A stretch of 64,000 bases of DNA from Maribacter luteus (GCF_009674825.1 NZ_WKJH01000002.1:62001-126000), one strand, 5' to 3'. Positions 1 through 10,008 are shown, numbered from the stretch's first letter. Numbers and translations: made by a program. Notes: a model not told the origin generated them from the letters alone.

Positions 1-111
1 TTGTCTTTGTTTAAATCTAGGATTCTTTTTGTTGATTACGTACAACCTGCCTTTCCTGCGTACTATTTTGCAATCGGCACTTCTTTTTTTTACTGAAGCT
101 CTAACTTTCAT
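1..111 (-). CDS. rpmJ: 50S ribosomal protein L36 (bL36), 3' end cut by window edge
   Basis: Too short for usual ORF cut-offs, but the reverse strand from the ATG at 109-111 reads [20 protein letters not shown] and runs to ...NPRFKQRQ at base 1. This is the whole bL36 protein except the last residue or so and the stop. bL36 is a small 23S rRNA-binding protein of the large subunit. Only one of the usual zinc ligands (Cys14) remains; the Cys/Cys/His partners of the zinc-ribbon form are replaced, so this is the zinc-free (C-minus) version common in Bacteroidota. It lies 9 bp after infA in the spc part of the operon. Confidence 0.95.
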   Translation of the reverse strand, partial: MKVRASVKKRSADCKIVRRKGRLYVINKKNPRFKQRQ

Positions 112-120
112 CTTACTTTC

Positions 121-336
121 TTAATATCTATATGTAATTCTCGCTTTGGTAAGGTCATATGGACTCATTTCCAATTTAACCTTGTCACCGGGAAGCAATT
201 TTATATAATGCATTCTCATTTTTCCTGAAATATGTGCTGTGACCACATGGCCATTTTCCAATTCCACTCGAAACATTGCATTGGAAAGGGCCTCTATAAT
301 AGACCCATCTTGTTCTATTGCTGCTTGTTTAGCCAT
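121..336 (-). CDS. infA: Translation initiation factor IF-1
   Basis: A 71-aa protein of standard IF-1 length with one S1/OB fold (about residues 5-70). Hallmarks are the early [17 protein letters not shown] strand, [18 protein letters not shown] in the middle, and the C-terminal [13 protein letters not shown]-1 binds the 30S A site during initiation and works with IF-2 and IF-3. It sits 3 bp after the secY stop and 9 bp before rpmJ, the usual bacteroidotal order secY-infA-rpmJ, so it is certainly co-transcribed with them. Confidence 0.98.
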   Translation of the reverse strand: MAKQAAIEQDGSIIEALSNAMFRVELENGHVVTAHISGKMRMHYIKLLPGDKVKLEMSPYDLTKARITYRY

Positions 337-339
337 AAC

Positions 340-1683
340 TTATGCTACTTTCCTGTTTTTACCGGATTTCATAAGACCATCATAATGCCTATTCAATAAA
401 TACGCATTAACCTGTTGCACGGTATCAATGGCCACACCTACCATAATCAATAACGAAGTTCCACCATAAAACATGGCCCAACCGGATTGAACATCCATAA
501 GCTTAACCACTATGGCAGGTAATACCGCCAAAAGTGCCAAGAATACAGATCCAGGTAAAGTGATCAATGACATGATCTTATCTAAAAAATCACCAGTTTC
601 TTTTCCTGGCCTAATTCCGGGAATAAATCCTCCGCTCCTTTTTAGGTCATCGGCCATTTTATTCGTAGGAACAGTAATAGCCGTATAGAAGTAGGTGAAA
701 ATTATAATCAATAGTGCAAATAAAATGTTGTAAGCCAAACCGAATATATCCTGAAACTGAACTTCCATCCATTGCCCAACAGCAGTATCATTAAACGTTC
801 TACCTAACAAACCTGGTGCGAACATGATTGCTTGAGCAAAGATTATAGGCATTACACCCGATGCATTCAACTTTAAAGGAATATATTGCCGAGACCCCAT
901 AATGTTCTTTTCATACCCTCCAGACGCTGTTCTTCTTGCATATTGCACAGGTATCTGCCTTGTGGCCATGACCAATAATATACTGGCCAAAATCACCAAG
1001 AACCAAAGAATAACCTCAATTAAGATGAACATCAAACCTCCATTATTGTTGGCCGTTCTAGAAATAAACTCCTGAACGAAAGATTGTGGTAATCTAGCTA
1101 TAATACCAACCATGATCAATAAGGAAATACCATTACCAATACCTTTATCGGTAATTTTTTCACCCAACCACATGGCAAACACACATCCCGTTACCAATAT
1201 AATTACAGAAGGAACTATAAAATCCAATCCTTTTCCAAGAACGAAAGCACTATCAGGAACACCCAATGCACCAAGGCTATACAAATAAGCAGGTGCTTGT
1301 ACTATACAGATACCTATGGTCAACCATCTTGTAATCTGATTGATGGTTTTTCTACCACTCTCACCCTCTTTTTGCAATTTCTGCAAATACGGTATAGCGA
1401 TACCCATCAGTTGCACCACAATTGAAGCCGAGATATATGGCATGATACCCAATGCAAAAACGGAAGCATTGGCAAAAGCCCCTCCTGTAAATGCGTTTAG
1501 AATACCTAATATACCACTGTCCGTACTTGAACTCAATTCTGCCAATTGCGCGGTATCAATACCTGGAAGAACTATTTGACAACCAAAGCGGTATACCAAA
1601 AGAAGACCTAAGGTGATCATTATTCGATTCCTTAGCTCTTCAATCTTCCAAATATTGGATAGTGTCTCGAAAAATTTCTTCAT
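340..1683 (-). CDS. secY: Preprotein translocase subunit SecY
   Basis: A 447-aa polytopic inner-membrane protein forming the protein-conducting channel of SecYEG. It drives Sec export of the many signal-peptide and lipoprotein products elsewhere in this window. About ten hydrophobic helices are visible. The N-terminal LRNRIMITLGLLLVYRFG, the plug region GILNAFTGGAFANASVFALG, the cytoplasmic loop with RQIPVQYARR, and RPGKETGDFLDKIM near the C-terminus are typical. Length is normal. It follows rplO by 17 bp and precedes infA by 3 bp. The ATG lies in an A-rich context with no Shine-Dalgarno sequence. Confidence 0.98.
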   Translation of the reverse strand: MKKFFETLSNIWKIEELRNRIMITLGLLLVYRFGCQIVLPGIDTAQLAELSSSTDSGILGILNAFTGGAFANASVFALGIMPYISASIVVQLMGIAIPYLQKLQKEGESGRKTINQITRWLTIGICIVQAPAYLYSLGALGVPDSAFVLGKGLDFIVPSVIILVTGCVFAMWLGEKITDKGIGNGISLLIMVGIIARLPQSFVQEFISRTANNNGGLMFILIEVILWFLVILASILLVMATRQIPVQYARRTASGGYEKNIMGSRQYIPLKLNASGVMPIIFAQAIMFAPGLLGRTFNDTAVGQWMEVQFQDIFGLAYNILFALLIIIFTYFYTAITVPTNKMADDLKRSGGFIPGIRPGKETGDFLDKIMSLITLPGSVFLALLAVLPAIVVKLMDVQSGWAMFYGGTSLLIMVGVAIDTVQQVNAYLLNRHYDGLMKSGKNRKVA

Positions 1684-1700
1684 AGTAGTGTATTATCTGC

Positions 1701-2153
1701 TTATAAATTTATTGCTTCTCCGCCAGCTGCTTCAATAGCTGCTTTTGCAGTAGCTGTAAATTTATGTACTGATATTTTCAAAGAAGCCTTTAACTCTCCT
1801 CCTCCTAAAATCTTTACCAAATCGTTTTTCCTTACCAAACCGTTCTCTACAAGGTTATCAAAAGTAACTTCATCCTTGATGACCTTGTTGTCTACCAATT
1901 CCTGTAGTTTATCAAGATTGATCCCTTTATATTCTTTTCTGTTGATGTTGGTAAACCCGAACTTAGGAACACGTCTTTGCAAAGGCATTTGACCACCTTC
2001 AAAACCCATTTTCTTAGAATAACCGGACCTGGACTTGGCACCTTTGTGACCTCTGGTTGCAGTTCCTCCTTTACCGGAACCTTGACCTCTTCCTACCCTT
2101 TTGCCATCTCTATTGACAGCACCTTCAGCTGGTGTTAAATTACTTAAATTCAT
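1701..2153 (-). CDS. rplO: 50S ribosomal protein L15 (uL15)
   Basis: A 150-aa protein with the glycine- and arginine-rich N-terminal extension typical of L15 (GKRVGRGQGSGKGGTATRGH, about residues 17-36), which threads into 23S rRNA, then the globular domain with PLQRRVPKFGF. It assembles late into the central protuberance region of the 50S subunit. Order rpmD-rplO-secY is conserved; the gap to secY is 17 bp. Normal length, no oddities. Confidence 0.98.
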   Translation of the reverse strand: MNLSNLTPAEGAVNRDGKRVGRGQGSGKGGTATRGHKGAKSRSGYSKKMGFEGGQMPLQRRVPKFGFTNINRKEYKGINLDKLQELVDNKVIKDEVTFDNLVENGLVRKNDLVKILGGGELKASLKISVHKFTATAKAAIEAAGGEAINL

Positions 2154-2169
2154 TACACAGGTATGTATA

Positions 2170-2349
2170 TTAAGCTTCCTCTGTGGAAACTAAGTGTTTA
2201 ACTTTATCTATCATGCCAAGTATATTTGGCGTGGCATCATGTTCTACAATCTGGCCAATCTTATGTAGTCCCAAAGCTTCCAAAGTCCTTTTTTGGTTCT
2301 GAGGACGCTTTATACTACTCTTTAACTGTTTTACTTTAATCTTTGCCAT
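2170..2349 (-). CDS. rpmD: 50S ribosomal protein L30 (uL30)
   Basis: A 59-aa gene read directly from the reverse strand: ATG at 2347-2349, TAA at 2170-2172. The translation begins MAKIKVKQLKSSIKRPQNQK, continues with TLEALGLHKIGQIVEHDATP and ends KHLVSTEEA. This is a typical L30, with the SxIxRPxxQKxTLEALGL core that binds 23S rRNA. It sits 89 bp after rpsE and 16 bp before rplO, where L30 is expected. Confidence 0.97.
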   Translation of the reverse strand: MAKIKVKQLKSSIKRPQNQKRTLEALGLHKIGQIVEHDATPNILGMIDKVKHLVSTEEA

Positions 2350-2438
2350 TTTCTTTTTAGTATTTGGTATCTAGATCTTTGGTCATAATGACCCAATTAA
2401 AAACCTTATGGTTTCAACTATTTACCTATTACCCGAAT

Positions 2439-2963
2439 TTATCCTTTAAATACTTTTTCCAATGATACCCCTCTTTGTTTGGCTACCGTACTGGCTCCCC
2501 TTAATTGTAAAAGAGCATCGAAAGTAGCTTTAACTACGTTGTGTGGATTGGAAGAACCTTGGGACTTAGATAACACATCATGTACACCAACTGCCTCCAA
2601 TACCGCTCTTACGGCACCACCTGCAATTACTCCTGTACCATGGGATGCAGGCTGAATATAAACTCTTGCCCCACCAAATTTCCCTTTTTGCTCATGGGGA
2701 AGTGTATGTTTATCCAAAGGAATTCTTATAAGGTTCTTTTTAGCGTCCTCGATAGCTTTGGCAATAGCCGTGGCAACCTCTTTGGATTTACCCAAACCAT
2801 GACCAACCACGCCGGCTTCATCACCTACCACTACGATAGCAGAAAAGCCGAATGCCCTACCACCTTTGGTTACTTTGGTTACCCTTTGTACACCAACCAA
2901 CCTATCTTTTAGCTCTAAACCTCCTGGCTTAACAGTTTCTACGTTTTTGTATTTCTGGTACAT
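2439..2963 (-). CDS. rpsE: 30S ribosomal protein S5 (uS5)
   Basis: A 174-aa protein with the N-terminal double-stranded RNA-binding domain ([20 protein letters not shown] then [20 protein letters not shown]) and the C-terminal domain with [21 protein letters not shown]5 lies at the mRNA entry pore and affects decoding accuracy. Normal length. It follows rplR by 8 bp. The 89 bp between it and rpmD is one of the larger gaps of the operon; no clear hairpin or promoter was found there. Confidence 0.98.
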   Translation of the reverse strand: MYQKYKNVETVKPGGLELKDRLVGVQRVTKVTKGGRAFGFSAIVVVGDEAGVVGHGLGKSKEVATAIAKAIEDAKKNLIRIPLDKHTLPHEQKGKFGGARVYIQPASHGTGVIAGGAVRAVLEAVGVHDVLSKSQGSSNPHNVVKATFDALLQLRGASTVAKQRGVSLEKVFKG

Positions 2964-2971
2964 ACTATTTA

Positions 2972-3328
2972 TTAAAATTTTAGTCCTGCTTCCCTTGCTC
3001 CGTCAGCGAGTGATTTAACCCTACCGTGATATAGATTGCCACCTCTATCGAAAGCAACTTTATCTATTCCGGCGTTTACACATTTTTCAGCAATTGTCTT
3101 ACCGACCAATTTGGCTATTTCAGATTTGCTACCTTTAGCAGATGCCAAATCCTTATCTCTAGATGAAGCAGCACATAAAGTAGTTCCTTTATTATCATCG
3201 ATTACTTGGACGTAGATACCCGTATTACTTCTAAATACAGCTAATCTCGGCCTTTCAGCGGTTCCGAAAGAGACCTTTCTGATTCTCCTTCTAATTCTAA
3301 ATTTTCTCTGAGTCTTTGATAATCCCAT
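2972..3328 (-). CDS. rplR: 50S ribosomal protein L18 (uL18)
   Basis: A 118-aa protein of usual length. Signatures are [20 protein letters not shown] near the start, the middle strand [19 protein letters not shown], and the C-terminal [21 protein letters not shown]18 with L5 carries 5S rRNA into the central protuberance. It lies 11 bp after rplF and 8 bp before rpsE in the conserved spc order. Confidence 0.98.
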   Translation of the reverse strand: MGLSKTQRKFRIRRRIRKVSFGTAERPRLAVFRSNTGIYVQVIDDNKGTTLCAASSRDKDLASAKGSKSEIAKLVGKTIAEKCVNAGIDKVAFDRGGNLYHGRVKSLADGAREAGLKF

Positions 3329-3339
3329 GACACTAATTA

Positions 3340-3882
3340 TTAAGCTGATTTACCTGCTTTTCTTCTTAATAGTTCACCTACGAACTTGATTCCTTTACCT
3401 TTGTAAGGTTCTGGTTTACGGAAAGAACGAATCTTGGCCGCTACCTGCCCTACCAACTGTTTGTCAAAAGAGGTAAGTTTTATGATCGGGTTCTTCCCTT
3501 TTTCAGAAGTAGTCTCAATTTTAACTTCAGGAGCAATATCCATAACGATATTATGTGAAAAACCTAAAGCTAAATCTAACTTTTGTCCTTGATGGCTTGC
3601 TCTATAACCAACCCCTACCAATTCCAATTCTTTGGTCCAACCTTTAGAAACACCTTCTACCATGTTCAAAACAAGCGATCTATAAAGACCATGCTTAGCT
3701 TTATGCTCTTTTGAATCAGATGGTCTTGTAACCCAAGCTTGTCCGTCTTCAATCTTTATAGCAACACCAGAAAAATCTTGGGTCAATTCACCCAACTTAC
3801 CTTTTACAGTAACAACATTCTCTTTAACATCTATAGTTACTCCTTCTGGAATTGCTATCGGATTATTACCTATTCTTGACAT
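3340..3882 (-). CDS. rplF: 50S ribosomal protein L6 (uL6)
   Basis: A 180-aa protein with two tandem L6 folds. It begins [17 protein letters not shown] and ends with the signature [21 protein letters not shown]6 binds helix 97 of 23S rRNA near the sarcin-ricin loop and supports elongation-factor binding. Length is standard. It is 22 bp downstream of rpsH and 11 bp upstream of rplR. Confidence 0.98.
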   Translation of the reverse strand: MSRIGNNPIAIPEGVTIDVKENVVTVKGKLGELTQDFSGVAIKIEDGQAWVTRPSDSKEHKAKHGLYRSLVLNMVEGVSKGWTKELELVGVGYRASHQGQKLDLALGFSHNIVMDIAPEVKIETTSEKGKNPIIKLTSFDKQLVGQVAAKIRSFRKPEPYKGKGIKFVGELLRRKAGKSA

Positions 3883-3904
3883 TTTTTTTACTCTTTATAT
3901 AGTA

Positions 3905-4303
3905 TTAATACACATAGCATAAAACCTCGCCACCTACGTTCTCTTTCTTGGCCTGCTTACTGGTCATTACTCCATGAGAAGTTGAAACAATCGCAATTCC
4001 CAAACCATTAAGTACCCTTGGCATATCGCTGGAATTCGCATATTTACGCAAACCTGGCTTACTGATGCGCTGTATTCTTTTAATCACAGGTTCTTTAGTG
4101 GCCTTGTCATATTTCAAAGCTATTTTAATAGAACCCTGTACTTGATCTTCTTCAAATTTATAACTCAAGATATATCCTTGATCGAACAATATCTTAGTTA
4201 TCTCTTTCTTAACGTTAGAAGCAGGAATCTCAACCACTCTATGGCCTGCCGAACTGGCATTTCTTACTCGTGTTAAATAATCTGCTATAGTATCTGTTAC
4301 CAT
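3905..4303 (-). CDS. rpsH: 30S ribosomal protein S8 (uS8)
   Basis: A 132-aa protein starting MVTDTIADYLTRVRNASSAG and ending with the S8 signature GIAIVSTSHGVMTSKQAKKE and GGEVLCYVY. S8 binds the central domain of 16S rRNA early in 30S assembly; in enterobacteria it also represses the spc operon by binding its mRNA near rplE. No such target could be recognised by eye here. It follows rpsN after 67 bp. Confidence 0.98.
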   Translation of the reverse strand: MVTDTIADYLTRVRNASSAGHRVVEIPASNVKKEITKILFDQGYILSYKFEEDQVQGSIKIALKYDKATKEPVIKRIQRISKPGLRKYANSSDMPRVLNGLGIAIVSTSHGVMTSKQAKKENVGGEVLCYVY

Positions 4304-4370
4304 TTTTATATTATTCGGTGACGGTTTTTAGCATTATTGCTAAACCTGAAACCAGTTTATTAATTTCTTA

Positions 4371-4640
4371 TTACCAGCTGGCCTTTTTAACTCCGGGTAT
4401 AAGACCTTGATTGGCCATTTCCCTGAAAGTTACCCTTGAAATACCAAATGTCCGCATATACCCTTTAGGTCTTCCGGTCAGTTTACAACGATTGTGCATA
4501 CGAACAGGAGAAGCGTTTTTTGGCAATTTTTGAAGTGCTTCATAGTCACCAGCTTCTTTCAAAGCTTTACGCTTTTCAGCGTATTTAGCAACTGTTCTCG
4601 CCCTTTTTCTTTCACGGGCCTTCATTGATTCTTTAGCCAT
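4371..4640 (-). CDS. rpsN: 30S ribosomal protein S14 (uS14), zinc-free form
   Basis: An 89-aa protein of the long (C-minus) S14 type. It begins [20 protein letters not shown] and carries [20 protein letters not shown]. The CxxC...CxxC zinc ribbon of the short form is absent; only one Cys is seen. S14 helps assemble the 30S head. It is 1 bp from rplE. With the zinc-free rpmJ product, this indicates that no zinc is needed for either protein. Confidence 0.98.
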   Translation of the reverse strand: MAKESMKARERKRARTVAKYAEKRKALKEAGDYEALQKLPKNASPVRMHNRCKLTGRPKGYMRTFGISRVTFREMANQGLIPGVKKASW

Positions 4641-4641
4641 A

Positions 4642-5193
4642 CTAATTCTTTTTAAAAGGTAATCCTAATTCTGTTAATAATGATTTTGCTTCTTTGTCGG
4701 TTGGCGCAGAAGTGACAAAGGTAATATCCATACCATTTATCCTGTTGATCTTGTCAATATTTATTTCCGGGAAGATAATTTGTTCGGTAACTCCCAAACT
4801 ATAATTTCCACGACCGTCAAAACCCGTTGCACGTATTCCTTGAAAATCCCTTACCCTTGGCAAAGCCGAGGTAACCAATCGATCTAAGAATTCATACATC
4901 TTCTCACCACGTAAGGTTACTTTAGCCCCAATAGGCATTCCTTTTCGTAATTTAAATGCAGCTACATCCTTCTTAGACATCGTGGAGACCGCTTTCTGAC
5001 CGGTAATCATAGTCAATTCATCAACAGCGTGATCAATCAACTTTTTATCGGCCACGGCAGCACCTACACCTCTACTTACCACGATTTTCTCTAATTTAGG
5101 CACTTGCATTACATTTTTGTAACCAAATTCCTCTTTAAGCGCATCTACGATACGCTCACTATACTCTTTTTTTAATCTTGCAACGTAAGCCAT
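4642..5193 (-). CDS. rplE: 50S ribosomal protein L5 (uL5)
   Basis: A 183-aa protein of normal length. It contains the N-terminal region [17 protein letters not shown] and the P-site tRNA contact region [20 protein letters not shown]. The C-terminal stretch [19 protein letters not shown] is typical. L5 binds 5S rRNA and contacts the P-site tRNA from the central protuberance. It is 2 bp downstream of rplX and 1 bp upstream of rpsN, which implies translational coupling. Confidence 0.98.
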   Translation of the reverse strand: MAYVARLKKEYSERIVDALKEEFGYKNVMQVPKLEKIVVSRGVGAAVADKKLIDHAVDELTMITGQKAVSTMSKKDVAAFKLRKGMPIGAKVTLRGEKMYEFLDRLVTSALPRVRDFQGIRATGFDGRGNYSLGVTEQIIFPEINIDKINRINGMDITFVTSAPTDKEAKSLLTELGLPFKKN

Positions 5194-5195
5194 AA

Positions 5196-5510
5196 CTAAA
5201 TTACTTCATTGGATTTTTTAGAAAACCTAACCTTCTTACCATCGCGAACTTCCAATCCTACCCTAGTAGTATCGTTCGATTTTGAATCGATCAACGATAG
5301 ATTGGAAATATGGATAGGAGCTTCCTTCTTCACAATACCACCTTGAGGGTTGTTCGCACTTGGCTTCTCATGCTTGGAAACCATGTTGGCACCTTCAACG
5401 ATAGCCTTATTTTTTTCGATAAACACCTTAGTAACTTTACCTTCGGTACCTTTATGGTCTCCGGCAATGATCCTTACGGTATCTCCTGTTCTTATCTTTA
5501 ACTTTTTCAT
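5196..5510 (-). CDS. rplX: 50S ribosomal protein L24 (uL24)
   Basis: A 104-aa protein with an N-terminal KOW motif ([20 protein letters not shown], residues 4-23) and the L24 signature that follows ([19 protein letters not shown]). L24 is an assembly initiator that binds the 5' end of 23S rRNA. Length is normal. It lies 14 bp after rplN and 2 bp before rplE. Confidence 0.98.
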   Translation of the reverse strand: MKKLKIRTGDTVRIIAGDHKGTEGKVTKVFIEKNKAIVEGANMVSKHEKPSANNPQGGIVKKEAPIHISNLSLIDSKSNDTTRVGLEVRDGKKVRFSKKSNEVI

Positions 5511-5524
5511 CGTAGTCTTAAATA

Positions 5525-5893
5525 TTAAAGTACCTCTGGGGCCAATGATACAATTTTCATGAATTGCTTATCACGCAATTCCCTTGCAACAGGTCCAAAT
5601 ACACGTGTACCCCTCATTTCACCGGTTGGGTTCAATAATACGCAAGCATTGTCATCAAAACGAATATATGAACCATCCGGTCTTCTAACTTCTTTTTTCG
5701 TTCTTACCACAACCGCGGTAGAAACTGCCCCTTTTTTGATACCACCATTCGGCGTAGCCTCTTTAACGGCAACAACGATCTTGTCACCAATTGAAGCATA
5801 TCTTCTTTTTGTACCACCCAGAACTCTAATGGTCAAAACCTCTTTTGCTCCAGTATTGTCTGCTACCTTTAGTCTTGATTCTTGCTGTAACAT
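5525..5893 (-). CDS. rplN: 50S ribosomal protein L14 (uL14)
   Basis: A 122-aa protein with the highly conserved start [19 protein letters not shown], then the signature [20 protein letters not shown] and the C-terminal [20 protein letters not shown]14 lies at the subunit interface, contacts 16S helix 14 through bridge B8 and is the docking site of RsfS. It is separated from rpsQ by 1 bp, so the pair is probably translationally coupled. Confidence 0.98.
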   Translation of the reverse strand: MLQQESRLKVADNTGAKEVLTIRVLGGTKRRYASIGDKIVVAVKEATPNGGIKKGAVSTAVVVRTKKEVRRPDGSYIRFDDNACVLLNPTGEMRGTRVFGPVARELRDKQFMKIVSLAPEVL

Positions 5894-5894
5894 A

Positions 5895-6152
5895 TTATTT
5901 AGCTCTTTCTAGGATTTCTACTAACCTCCAACATTTGGTCTTACTCATGGGACGGGTCTCCATAATCTTTACGGTATCACCAATATTGCAATCGTTTTTC
6001 TCGTCGTGGGCAACATATTTCTTTGTTTTCAACACGAACTTACCGTACATAGGGTGCTTAACTCTTTTTACTTCGGACACAACAATGGATTTTTCCATTT
6101 TGTCACTAGTAACAACCCCTACTCTCTCTTTTCTTAAGTTTCTTTTTTCCAT
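5895..6152 (-). CDS. rpsQ: 30S ribosomal protein S17 (uS17)
   Basis: An 85-aa OB-fold protein. It begins [20 protein letters not shown] and contains the S17 signature [21 protein letters not shown]17 binds the 5' domain of 16S rRNA early in assembly. Usual length; 13 bp after rpmC and 1 bp before rplN. Confidence 0.98.
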   Translation of the reverse strand: MEKRNLRKERVGVVTSDKMEKSIVVSEVKRVKHPMYGKFVLKTKKYVAHDEKNDCNIGDTVKIMETRPMSKTKCWRLVEILERAK

Positions 6153-6165
6153 AAAGCAGAACCAA

Positions 6166-6357
6166 TTATTGGTTTTCCCTTTTAGTTAATTCAGTAGCTA
6201 ATTTTGCAACCGTTCTTCTTACTTTCCTGATCTGAAGTGGATTCTCCAAAGGAGTTACAAAATGTGCCATTTTTAAATCGGCATGCTGCTTCTTATACTC
6301 AGCTAGCTTCTCCGTAAGTTCTTCGACCGATAATTTTTGTACTTCTAAATTTTTCAT
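6166..6357 (-). CDS. rpmC: 50S ribosomal protein L29 (uL29)
   Basis: A 63-aa two-helix protein of typical length: [20 protein letters not shown], then the signature [21 protein letters not shown]29 lies at the peptide exit tunnel next to L23, where trigger factor and SRP dock. Gaps are 12 bp from rplP and 8 to 13 bp to its neighbours, consistent with a single transcript. Confidence 0.97.
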   Translation of the reverse strand: MKNLEVQKLSVEELTEKLAEYKKQHADLKMAHFVTPLENPLQIRKVRRTVAKLATELTKRENQ

Positions 6358-6369
6358 GATTCCTTACGA

Positions 6370-6795
6370 TTAATTCTGATCCGTATAATCCCTTGCAACA
6401 ACAAATTTCGTTTTTACAGGTAATTTCTGAGCCGCTAAACGCAAGGCTTCCTTCGCAATTTCTTGGCTTACTCCACCAACTTCGAACATAACCCTTCCTG
6501 GCTTAACCACAGCTACGAAATATTCAGGAGCACCTTTACCTTTACCCATACGTACTTCCAAGGGCTTCTTGGTAATAGGCTTATCTGGGAATATCTTTAT
6601 CCACAATTGACCTTCCCTTTTCATATACCTTGTTGCAGCGATACGCGCAGCTTCGATTTGACGGGAAGTCAAAAACGATGAATCCAAGGATTTAATGCCA
6701 AACATACCATTCGAAAGCTGATGACCCCTTCCGGAGTTACCCTTCATCCGGCCTTTCTGCATTTTACGAAACTTGGTTCTTTTCGGTTGTAACAT
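6370..6795 (-). CDS. rplP: 50S ribosomal protein L16 (uL16)
   Basis: A 141-aa protein starting [20 protein letters not shown]. It contains [20 protein letters not shown] and the signature [21 protein letters not shown]16 organises the A-site tRNA elbow region of the 50S subunit and is needed for peptidyl-transferase centre maturation. Length is as expected; 20 bp after rpsC. Confidence 0.98.
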   Translation of the reverse strand: MLQPKRTKFRKMQKGRMKGNSGRGHQLSNGMFGIKSLDSSFLTSRQIEAARIAATRYMKREGQLWIKIFPDKPITKKPLEVRMGKGKGAPEYFVAVVKPGRVMFEVGGVSQEIAKEALRLAAQKLPVKTKFVVARDYTDQN

Positions 6796-6815
6796 TTCTT
6801 TAGTTCTTTAAAAAA

Positions 6816-7535
6816 TTACTTTCTACGACGTTGCTTTCTTTGACCGTCCTGTTTTCCACCTTTTCCACTTTGGCCTTTTTGCATTCCGACCAACGGGGAA
6901 AGTTCCCTCTTACCATAAACCTCACCTTTCATGATCCAAACTTTGATACCTAATCTTCCATAGGTAGTATGGGCTTCATGTAAAGCATAATCTATATCTG
7001 CTCTAAAAGTGGATAATGGAATACGACCATCTTTATAAGACTCAGACCTTGCCATTTCAGCACCGTTCAAACGTCCTGAAATCTGCACTTTAATTCCTTC
7101 AGCATTCATTCTCATAGCTGCAGCAATCGACATTTTAATAGCCCTTCTGAATGAAATTCTACTCTCGATCTGCCTTGCAATACTTGCAGCAACCAAATTC
7201 GCATCCACTTCAGGTCTTTTGATCTCGTAGATATTGATCTGAACCTCTTTATTGGTTATCTTCTTTAATTCCTCTTTAAGTTTATCAACTTCCTGACCAC
7301 CTTTCCCGATAATGATACCAGGCCTAGCAGTGGTAACCGTAATAGTAATCAACTTTAAGGTTCTTTCAATTATTACCCTAGACACACTTGCCTTTGAAAG
7401 ACGTGCATGTATGTACTTACGTATTTTGTCGTCTTCAGCCAGCTTATCACCATAATCATTTCCACCGTACCAGTTAGATTCCCATCCTCTGATAATTCCA
7501 AGACGATTTCCTATTGGATTTGTTTTCTGTCCCAT
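6816..7535 (-). CDS. rpsC: 30S ribosomal protein S3 (uS3)
   Basis: A 239-aa protein beginning [20 protein letters not shown]. It has an N-terminal KH type-2 domain with the GxxG loop in [16 protein letters not shown] and the S3 C-terminal domain with [16 protein letters not shown] lysine- and arginine-rich tail ([18 protein letters not shown]) ends the protein. S3 lines the mRNA entry channel. The start codon is 1 bp after the rplV stop. Confidence 0.98.
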   Translation of the reverse strand: MGQKTNPIGNRLGIIRGWESNWYGGNDYGDKLAEDDKIRKYIHARLSKASVSRVIIERTLKLITITVTTARPGIIIGKGGQEVDKLKEELKKITNKEVQINIYEIKRPEVDANLVAASIARQIESRISFRRAIKMSIAAAMRMNAEGIKVQISGRLNGAEMARSESYKDGRIPLSTFRADIDYALHEAHTTYGRLGIKVWIMKGEVYGKRELSPLVGMQKGQSGKGGKQDGQRKQRRRK

Positions 7536-7536
7536 T

Positions 7537-7944
7537 CTAGCTTGCTGTATTATTATTAGACCCCAAAACCAATGTCACATGGTTTGAACGTTTTCTTATT
7601 CTATGCGCTCTACCTTGTGGGGCTGGTCGCAATCTTTTCAACATAGTACCACTATCGACCCTTACTTCTTTGACGATAAGGTCAGCATCTTCCAAACTAG
7701 CATCCTCATTCTTAGCTTGCCAGTTAGCCAAAGCCGATAAAAGCAATTTCTCTAATTTTCGAGAAGCTTCCTTTGAGTTGAATTTCAAGATAGCCAATGC
7801 CTTCTCTACTTCAACCCCTCTAATTAAATCAGCTACCAATCTCATCTTTCTAGGTGATGTAGGACAGTTGTTCAATTTGGCGAAAGCCATTTGTTTTTTT
7901 TCAGCCTTGATTCTTTCGGCCATTTGTCTTTTTCGAACTCCCAT
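7537..7944 (-). CDS. rplV: 50S ribosomal protein L22 (uL22)
   Basis: A 135-aa protein. A basic N-terminal extension of about 20 residues, frequent in Bacteroidota, precedes the core [20 protein letters not shown]. The long hairpin that reaches the exit tunnel is at [21 protein letters not shown]22 lines the constriction of the nascent-peptide tunnel and is a macrolide-resistance site in other bacteria. It lies 3 bp after rpsS and 1 bp before rpsC. Confidence 0.98.
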   Translation of the reverse strand: MGVRKRQMAERIKAEKKQMAFAKLNNCPTSPRKMRLVADLIRGVEVEKALAILKFNSKEASRKLEKLLLSALANWQAKNEDASLEDADLIVKEVRVDSGTMLKRLRPAPQGRAHRIRKRSNHVTLVLGSNNNTAS

Positions 7945-7947
7945 AGC

Positions 7948-8226
7948 TTACTTTTTACCTTTATTCTTTGCCCCTGCATGACCCCTAAAAGATCTTGTCG
8001 GAGAAAATTCGCCTAATTTGTGACCTACCATGTTTTCAGTAACATATACTGGAACAAATTGTCTACCGTTATGTACTGCTATTGTCAACCCTACGAAATC
8101 CGGTGTAATCATTGAAGCCCTAGACCAAGTCTTGATAACGCTTTTCTTACCCGAGGATACACTTTGTTGGATTTTATTTTCCAAACTATAATGAACGTAA
8201 GGTCCTTTTTTTAATGAACGTGCCAT
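7948..8226 (-). CDS. rpsS: 30S ribosomal protein S19 (uS19)
   Basis: A 92-aa protein with the universal start [19 protein letters not shown] and the signature [20 protein letters not shown] near the C-terminus. S19 forms a complex with S13 in the 30S head and contacts the A-site finger bridge. Standard length; 12 bp after rplB and 3 bp before rplV. Confidence 0.98.
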   Translation of the reverse strand: MARSLKKGPYVHYSLENKIQQSVSSGKKSVIKTWSRASMITPDFVGLTIAVHNGRQFVPVYVTENMVGHKLGEFSPTRSFRGHAGAKNKGKK

Positions 8227-8238
8227 TTCTTTTTCTTT

Positions 8239-9063
8239 TTATTTCTTTCTACGTTCTAATATATATCTATTCGTACTCTTAGTCTTAGAACGAGTCCTAA
8301 AGCCTTTAGCAGGAATTCCGTTTTTAGATCGTGGGTGACCTCCTGAAGCCCTACCTTCACCACCACCCATTGGGTGATCAACAGGGTTCATAGCTACCGG
8401 CCTTGTTCTTGGCCTTCTACCCAACCATCTACTTCTACCAGCTTTTCCAGACACCAATAACTGATGATCGGAATTCGAGATAGCACCTATAGTCGCCATA
8501 CACTCGGACAAAATCAACCTTGTTTCCCCAGATGGCATTTTAACGGTAACAAATTTACCCTCCTTAGCCATTAACTGAGCAAAAGTACCAGCACTTCTGG
8601 CCATTACAGCCCCTTGCCCTGGACGCAACTCTATACAAGAGATAATAGTACCTAAAGGAATATTCTTTAACGGCAATGCGTTTCCGATTTCCGGAGCCAC
8701 ATTATCACCGGAAGATACAGTTTGACCAACTTGCAAACCATTTTGGGCAATAACATATCGTTTCTCCCCATCCGTATATTCCAACAAAGCTAAAAATGCC
8801 GTTCTGTTTGGATCATATTGAATTGATTTCACAGTAGAAGCAACATCCTGCTTATCCCTTTTGAAATCAACAACTCGATACCTTCTTTTATGACCCCCAC
8901 CTCTATGGCGCATGGTCATTTTTCCTTGACTGTTTCTACCTCCGGACTTTTTTAACGGAGCGAGTAAGCTCTTCTCCGGCTTATCAGTAGTAATGGAGTC
9001 AAATCCATTTACTACTCTAAAACGCTGTCCTGGAGTGATTGGTTTTAATTTTCTAACTGACAT
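8239..9063 (-). CDS. rplB: 50S ribosomal protein L2 (uL2)
   Basis: A 274-aa protein of normal length. It contains the OB and SH3-like RNA-binding folds with [18 protein letters not shown] and [14 protein letters not shown], and the conserved C-terminal loop [20 protein letters not shown]. That loop contains the His close to the peptidyl-transferase centre. L2 is essential for subunit association and peptidyl transfer. Neighbours are rplW (9 bp upstream) and rpsS (12 bp downstream). Confidence 0.98.
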   Translation of the reverse strand: MSVRKLKPITPGQRFRVVNGFDSITTDKPEKSLLAPLKKSGGRNSQGKMTMRHRGGGHKRRYRVVDFKRDKQDVASTVKSIQYDPNRTAFLALLEYTDGEKRYVIAQNGLQVGQTVSSGDNVAPEIGNALPLKNIPLGTIISCIELRPGQGAVMARSAGTFAQLMAKEGKFVTVKMPSGETRLILSECMATIGAISNSDHQLLVSGKAGRSRWLGRRPRTRPVAMNPVDHPMGGGEGRASGGHPRSKNGIPAKGFRTRSKTKSTNRYILERRKK

Positions 9064-9072
9064 TTTTTGTCT

Positions 9073-9363
9073 TTATAGATTACTGTAAAAATCAATTATA
9101 TCACCTTCTACAACATCAACAATCGCTTTCTTAACTGCGTTTGTCTTTCCATGCTGAATTCCGGTCTTAGTATATCTCGTCTTTCTGGTAGGACCATAAT
9201 TCATGGTTCTTACCTTTTTGACAGAGACACCATAAGTTGCTTCAACAGCATCTTTGATTTGAATTTTGTTCGCCTTAGGATCCACAACGAAACCATAACG
9301 ATTATGCAACTCGCTATCCGCAGTCATTTTTTCCGTTATAATTGGCTTTATCAACACACTCAT
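9073..9363 (-). CDS. rplW: 50S ribosomal protein L23 (uL23)
   Basis: A 96-aa protein starting MSVLIKPIITEKMTADSELH with the core YGFVVDPKANKIQIKDAVEA. It lies at the tunnel exit, where trigger factor and SRP bind, next to L29 (rpmC). Normal length. It begins 6 bp after the rplD stop. Confidence 0.97.
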   Translation of the reverse strand: MSVLIKPIITEKMTADSELHNRYGFVVDPKANKIQIKDAVEATYGVSVKKVRTMNYGPTRKTRYTKTGIQHGKTNAVKKAIVDVVEGDIIDFYSNL

Positions 9364-9369
9364 GGCTTC

Positions 9370-10008
9370 CTATTTATTTAAGTTCGTTTCAATTCCTTCC
9401 AAAGAACCTTCCAACAATACGATATTATTTGCATTCAATATTTTGTAAGTACTTAATTCTGTGTTAGTTACAACTTCAGAGCGCTCCAAATTACGCGAAG
9501 ACAAATATACACCATTATTTGAATCACCCAACACAATTAAAGATTTTTTGTTTTCCAAGCCTAAAGACTTTAAAATTTGCACAAAATCCTTTGTTTTCGG
9601 GGTATCAAAATCAAAATCCTCAACAACCATTACAGAATTCTCTTTTGTCTTAAGACTCAAAGCGGATTTCCTGGCCAAACGTTTTAAATTTTTATTCAAT
9701 TTTTGAGTATAATCCTTAGGTCTTGGGCCAAATATACGACCACCACCTCTGAATATGGGAGATTTGATACTACCGGCCCTAGCGGTACCAGTACCTTTTT
9801 GTTTTTTAATCTTCCTTGTACTACCGGCAATCTCACCACGTTCTTTAGCCTTGTGGGTACCTTGTCTTTGATGCGCCAAATACTGCTTAACATCAAGGTA
9901 AATTGCGTGATTGTTCGGTTCTATGGCGAAAACAGTATCGGAAAGGTCTACCTTTCTACCTGTTTCTTTTCCTTTAATATCTAAAACTGCTACTTTCATT
10001 ACTGCCAC
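9370..10008 (-). CDS. rplD: 50S ribosomal protein L4 (uL4)
   Basis: A 212-aa protein. The extended loop that lines the exit tunnel is visible as [16 protein letters not shown], followed by [15 protein letters not shown]. In Escherichia coli L4 represses the S10 operon by stimulating termination in its leader. Here an intrinsic terminator lies just ahead of rplC rather than ahead of rpsJ, so any L4-type control would act at a different place (inference only). The start overlaps the end of rplC by 10 bp, indicating translational coupling. Confidence 0.97.
   Translation of the reverse strand: MAVMKVAVLDIKGKETGRKVDLSDTVFAIEPNNHAIYLDVKQYLAHQRQGTHKAKERGEIAGSTRKIKKQKGTGTARAGSIKSPIFRGGGRIFGPRPKDYTQKLNKNLKRLARKSALSLKTKENSVMVVEDFDFDTPKTKDFVQILKSLGLENKKSLIVLGDSNNGVYLSSRNLERSEVVTNTELSTYKILNANNIVLLEGSLEGIETNLNK

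Noticed and set aside
9696-9896. Overlapping reverse-strand frame inside rplD
   Set aside because: It is a shifted frame of rplD with no ribosomal or other signature; chance overlap.
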